Source of the DNA: Opisthorchis felineus
Taxonomy: Eukaryota; Platyhelminthes; Trematoda; Opisthorchiida; Opisthorchiidae
Length of the DNA stretch: 64,000 nt
NCBI GenBank assembly: GCA_004794785.1
Contig: SJOL01010424.1
Coordinates: 115,734 to 179,733, forward strand
Direction of reading: 5' to 3'
In this document: positions 62,421 through 64,000 of the stretch, one piece after another
Position numbering within the stretch: the first letter of the stretch is position 1
How the letters are laid out: the number at the start of each line of letters is the position of its first letter
Program-made: the position numbers and the translations under genes
The notes under the pieces: model-generated
What the model was told of the DNA's origin: nothing
The model's database searches: none
Seen by the model: the letters and a program-made list of their open reading frames with translations, nothing else

Positions 62421-64000
62421 CAAAGTGGTGATTTATGGCACAGTTAAAGGAAAAACCGAAGCAGGGTGGTGAGCAAATGAGCCCAAAGTTCATCTGTCTG
62501 AGAATGAATTATGGACTGATCTCATGGATGTCCGGTGCTCGCCATCTGGATGACAGTATTCAGTTCTAAAATGACGCTACTAAAGAGGAGCAGTAGTATA
62601 AATTATATTTTCACCGTTTAGCAGGTGGAACGGCAGTGCAGTCGAATGGGAACATGCCTGAAACTCAGGTGTTGAGTGCGTCAGAGTCCTGCTACTTGTT
62701 GTAAGTGATAAGCTGGTGATCAGATTCCCTTGCTTGATGGTGTCCTCTAACCTCTGCAAGTAAGTCAGATCCATATGTCCGAAGCCTTCCTAAACTAACC
62801 GGTCGGTTGTCCAGCCAAGTGGTTGATAAGCGCTGTATCTTTCGGTTATACGTTTCAATAAAATCTGGATCGCTGTGCACTACATAGCTGCCGTTGGCCG
62901 CCAAGCGGATTGATCGTCTGCAAAGTTGTGTGTACTTACCCCCATCGTCGTAAGAACTTAGGCACTCATAGAAGACAGCTCGTTAACCAAGTAAAGTATG
63001 GCATAGTAATCTATTTTTGGTTTGCACTTCCATCCCATTCTTCCCTCCCGTTTGTTCACACTGAGTGACCAGATGTAGTTGACATTTTCGGCTACAGGGT
63101 CTTTCGGCCCGCAAGTGGTACGGACGAGAAGAAATGTTAATACGACAAACTATTAGCACATGTGGTACAACCAAATCGATATTTGAACGCATTCAACTCT
63201 TCTGCACACAAGTAATCAAATCCTACGATTCAATTCTTTATTTTAAAAATGCTGGACCAGTAAGCGTTCCCCCAGAATGTCAACGGTATGTAGATCTCTC
63301 TCCTGTGATCAAATTGCACGGGCCAGAGGTCAAACCGAAACCCATAGTCATCGATCACGAGACAACTTCTTGGTATCGCAGTGAACCCATAAATTGCTTC
63401 CAACCCTTGTTGTGAAACCCGAGCCCTAAATTGCCGACATGTACCGAGGTACTATTAGTGATGAGTTCTCAATCAGCATCATGTGCACAAAGTGTCCACT
63501 CAAACCTTGTGGTCACCGTGGTACTGATCATGCGACCGACTTTACCCAACCCATAAATGTCCGTCTTACTATTGTCGTCTTTCGTCTTGCATGTTCCAAA
63601 TCCGCGGGTGAAAATAGTAAAAGAAATTTACGTCTTCTCTCTGCTTTGACAAGATGGGCGAACGGTATTTTCCCATCTAGAGCATAATGCTTGCATAGTC
63701 ATACTTTATAGAAGTATGACCGTTCCACCTCAGAAGCTCATTTTATCCTTTTACGTGAGGTGACAACATATGGAATGAAAACGGACTGTAAAGATAGTTG
63801 AAGATGGGGCTAGAACTGCCTGTTTTCATGTCGCTCGGGTTTGGATGAGTCTGAGTATACAGTCGATTCAAAATACACCTGCTGTGAACGTCTTCACCGT
63901 TCCACTACACCTTTTCACAATAACTCACACTCACCTACACCGTTGTGTCAGCCGAAGTGCAGAGCTGTTCGTTCAGTTCATACGAAGATATTTACACTAT

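Larger units (their letters stand above)
59378..64000. other. Upstream of the SPATA1-like gene
   Basis: The promoter of the SPATA1-like gene should lie here, but I cannot pick a site. R1 copies lie at 59.85-60.09 and 61.3-61.8 kb and an R2 copy at 62.15-62.42 kb. Frames at 63134-63415 and 63439-63687 on the + strand are unrecognised and could be exons of a neighbouring gene or chance. Confidence 0.5.

Noticed and set aside
1..64000. CRISPR arrays, prokaryotic operons or phage genes
   Set aside because: No regularly spaced repeats, no ribosome-binding pattern and no phage proteins. The spliced genes show a nuclear animal genome.

Overview
The window reads as nuclear DNA of an invertebrate animal, most likely a flatworm and probably a digenean fluke. 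The evidence is short GT-AG exons in kilobase introns, tRNA-derived SINEs and decayed non-LTR retrotransposons of the kind common in fluke genomes. The species assignment is inference. There are no operons, bacterial genes, phage genes or CRISPR arrays, and most open reading frames are chance frames in introns or repeats.

Two convergent (tail-to-tail) genes account for all coding sequence I can support. On the + strand, about 4.8-21.8 kb, lies the 3' part of a microtubule-associated serine/threonine kinase (MAST family). It covers the kinase C-lobe from just before the DFG motif, the AGC tail, a long Ser/Pro-rich region, the PDZ domain and a low-complexity tail, on eight phase-compatible exons. 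The kinase N-lobe, HRD loop and the MAST N-terminal domain must lie upstream of position 1.

On the - strand, 59.4 down to 26.1 kb, lies a complete gene for a protein like SPATA1 (spermatogenesis-associated protein 1), reconstructed here from 11 supported exons and two tentative ones. The N-terminal SPATA1 region and the C-terminal helical region match the vertebrate protein as I know it. Between them is a much longer charged coiled coil. Several exons are tiny (54, 46 and perhaps 25 bases), so a search by ORF length would miss them.

The rest is intron and intergenic DNA. It contains four SINE copies (14.8, 15.3, 31.4, 40.9 kb), two decayed LINE fragments with recognisable endonuclease or reverse-transcriptase blocks (23.1-24.3 kb +, 30.4-31.3 kb -), and a roughly 250-300 bp repeat family (called R1 here) at seven loci with several inverted or fold-back arrangements. 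A second repeat family (R2) appears at 47.6 and 62.2 kb, one copy apparently split by an R1 insertion. There are also two near-perfect hairpins (5.5 and 44.3 kb) and some microsatellites.

I found no convincing new defence, mobile or regulatory system. The most interesting points are the micro-exon SPATA1-like gene with its enlarged coiled coil, the R1 fold-back family, and the 23-bp-arm hairpin flanked by a 13-bp direct repeat at 44.2-44.3 kb.
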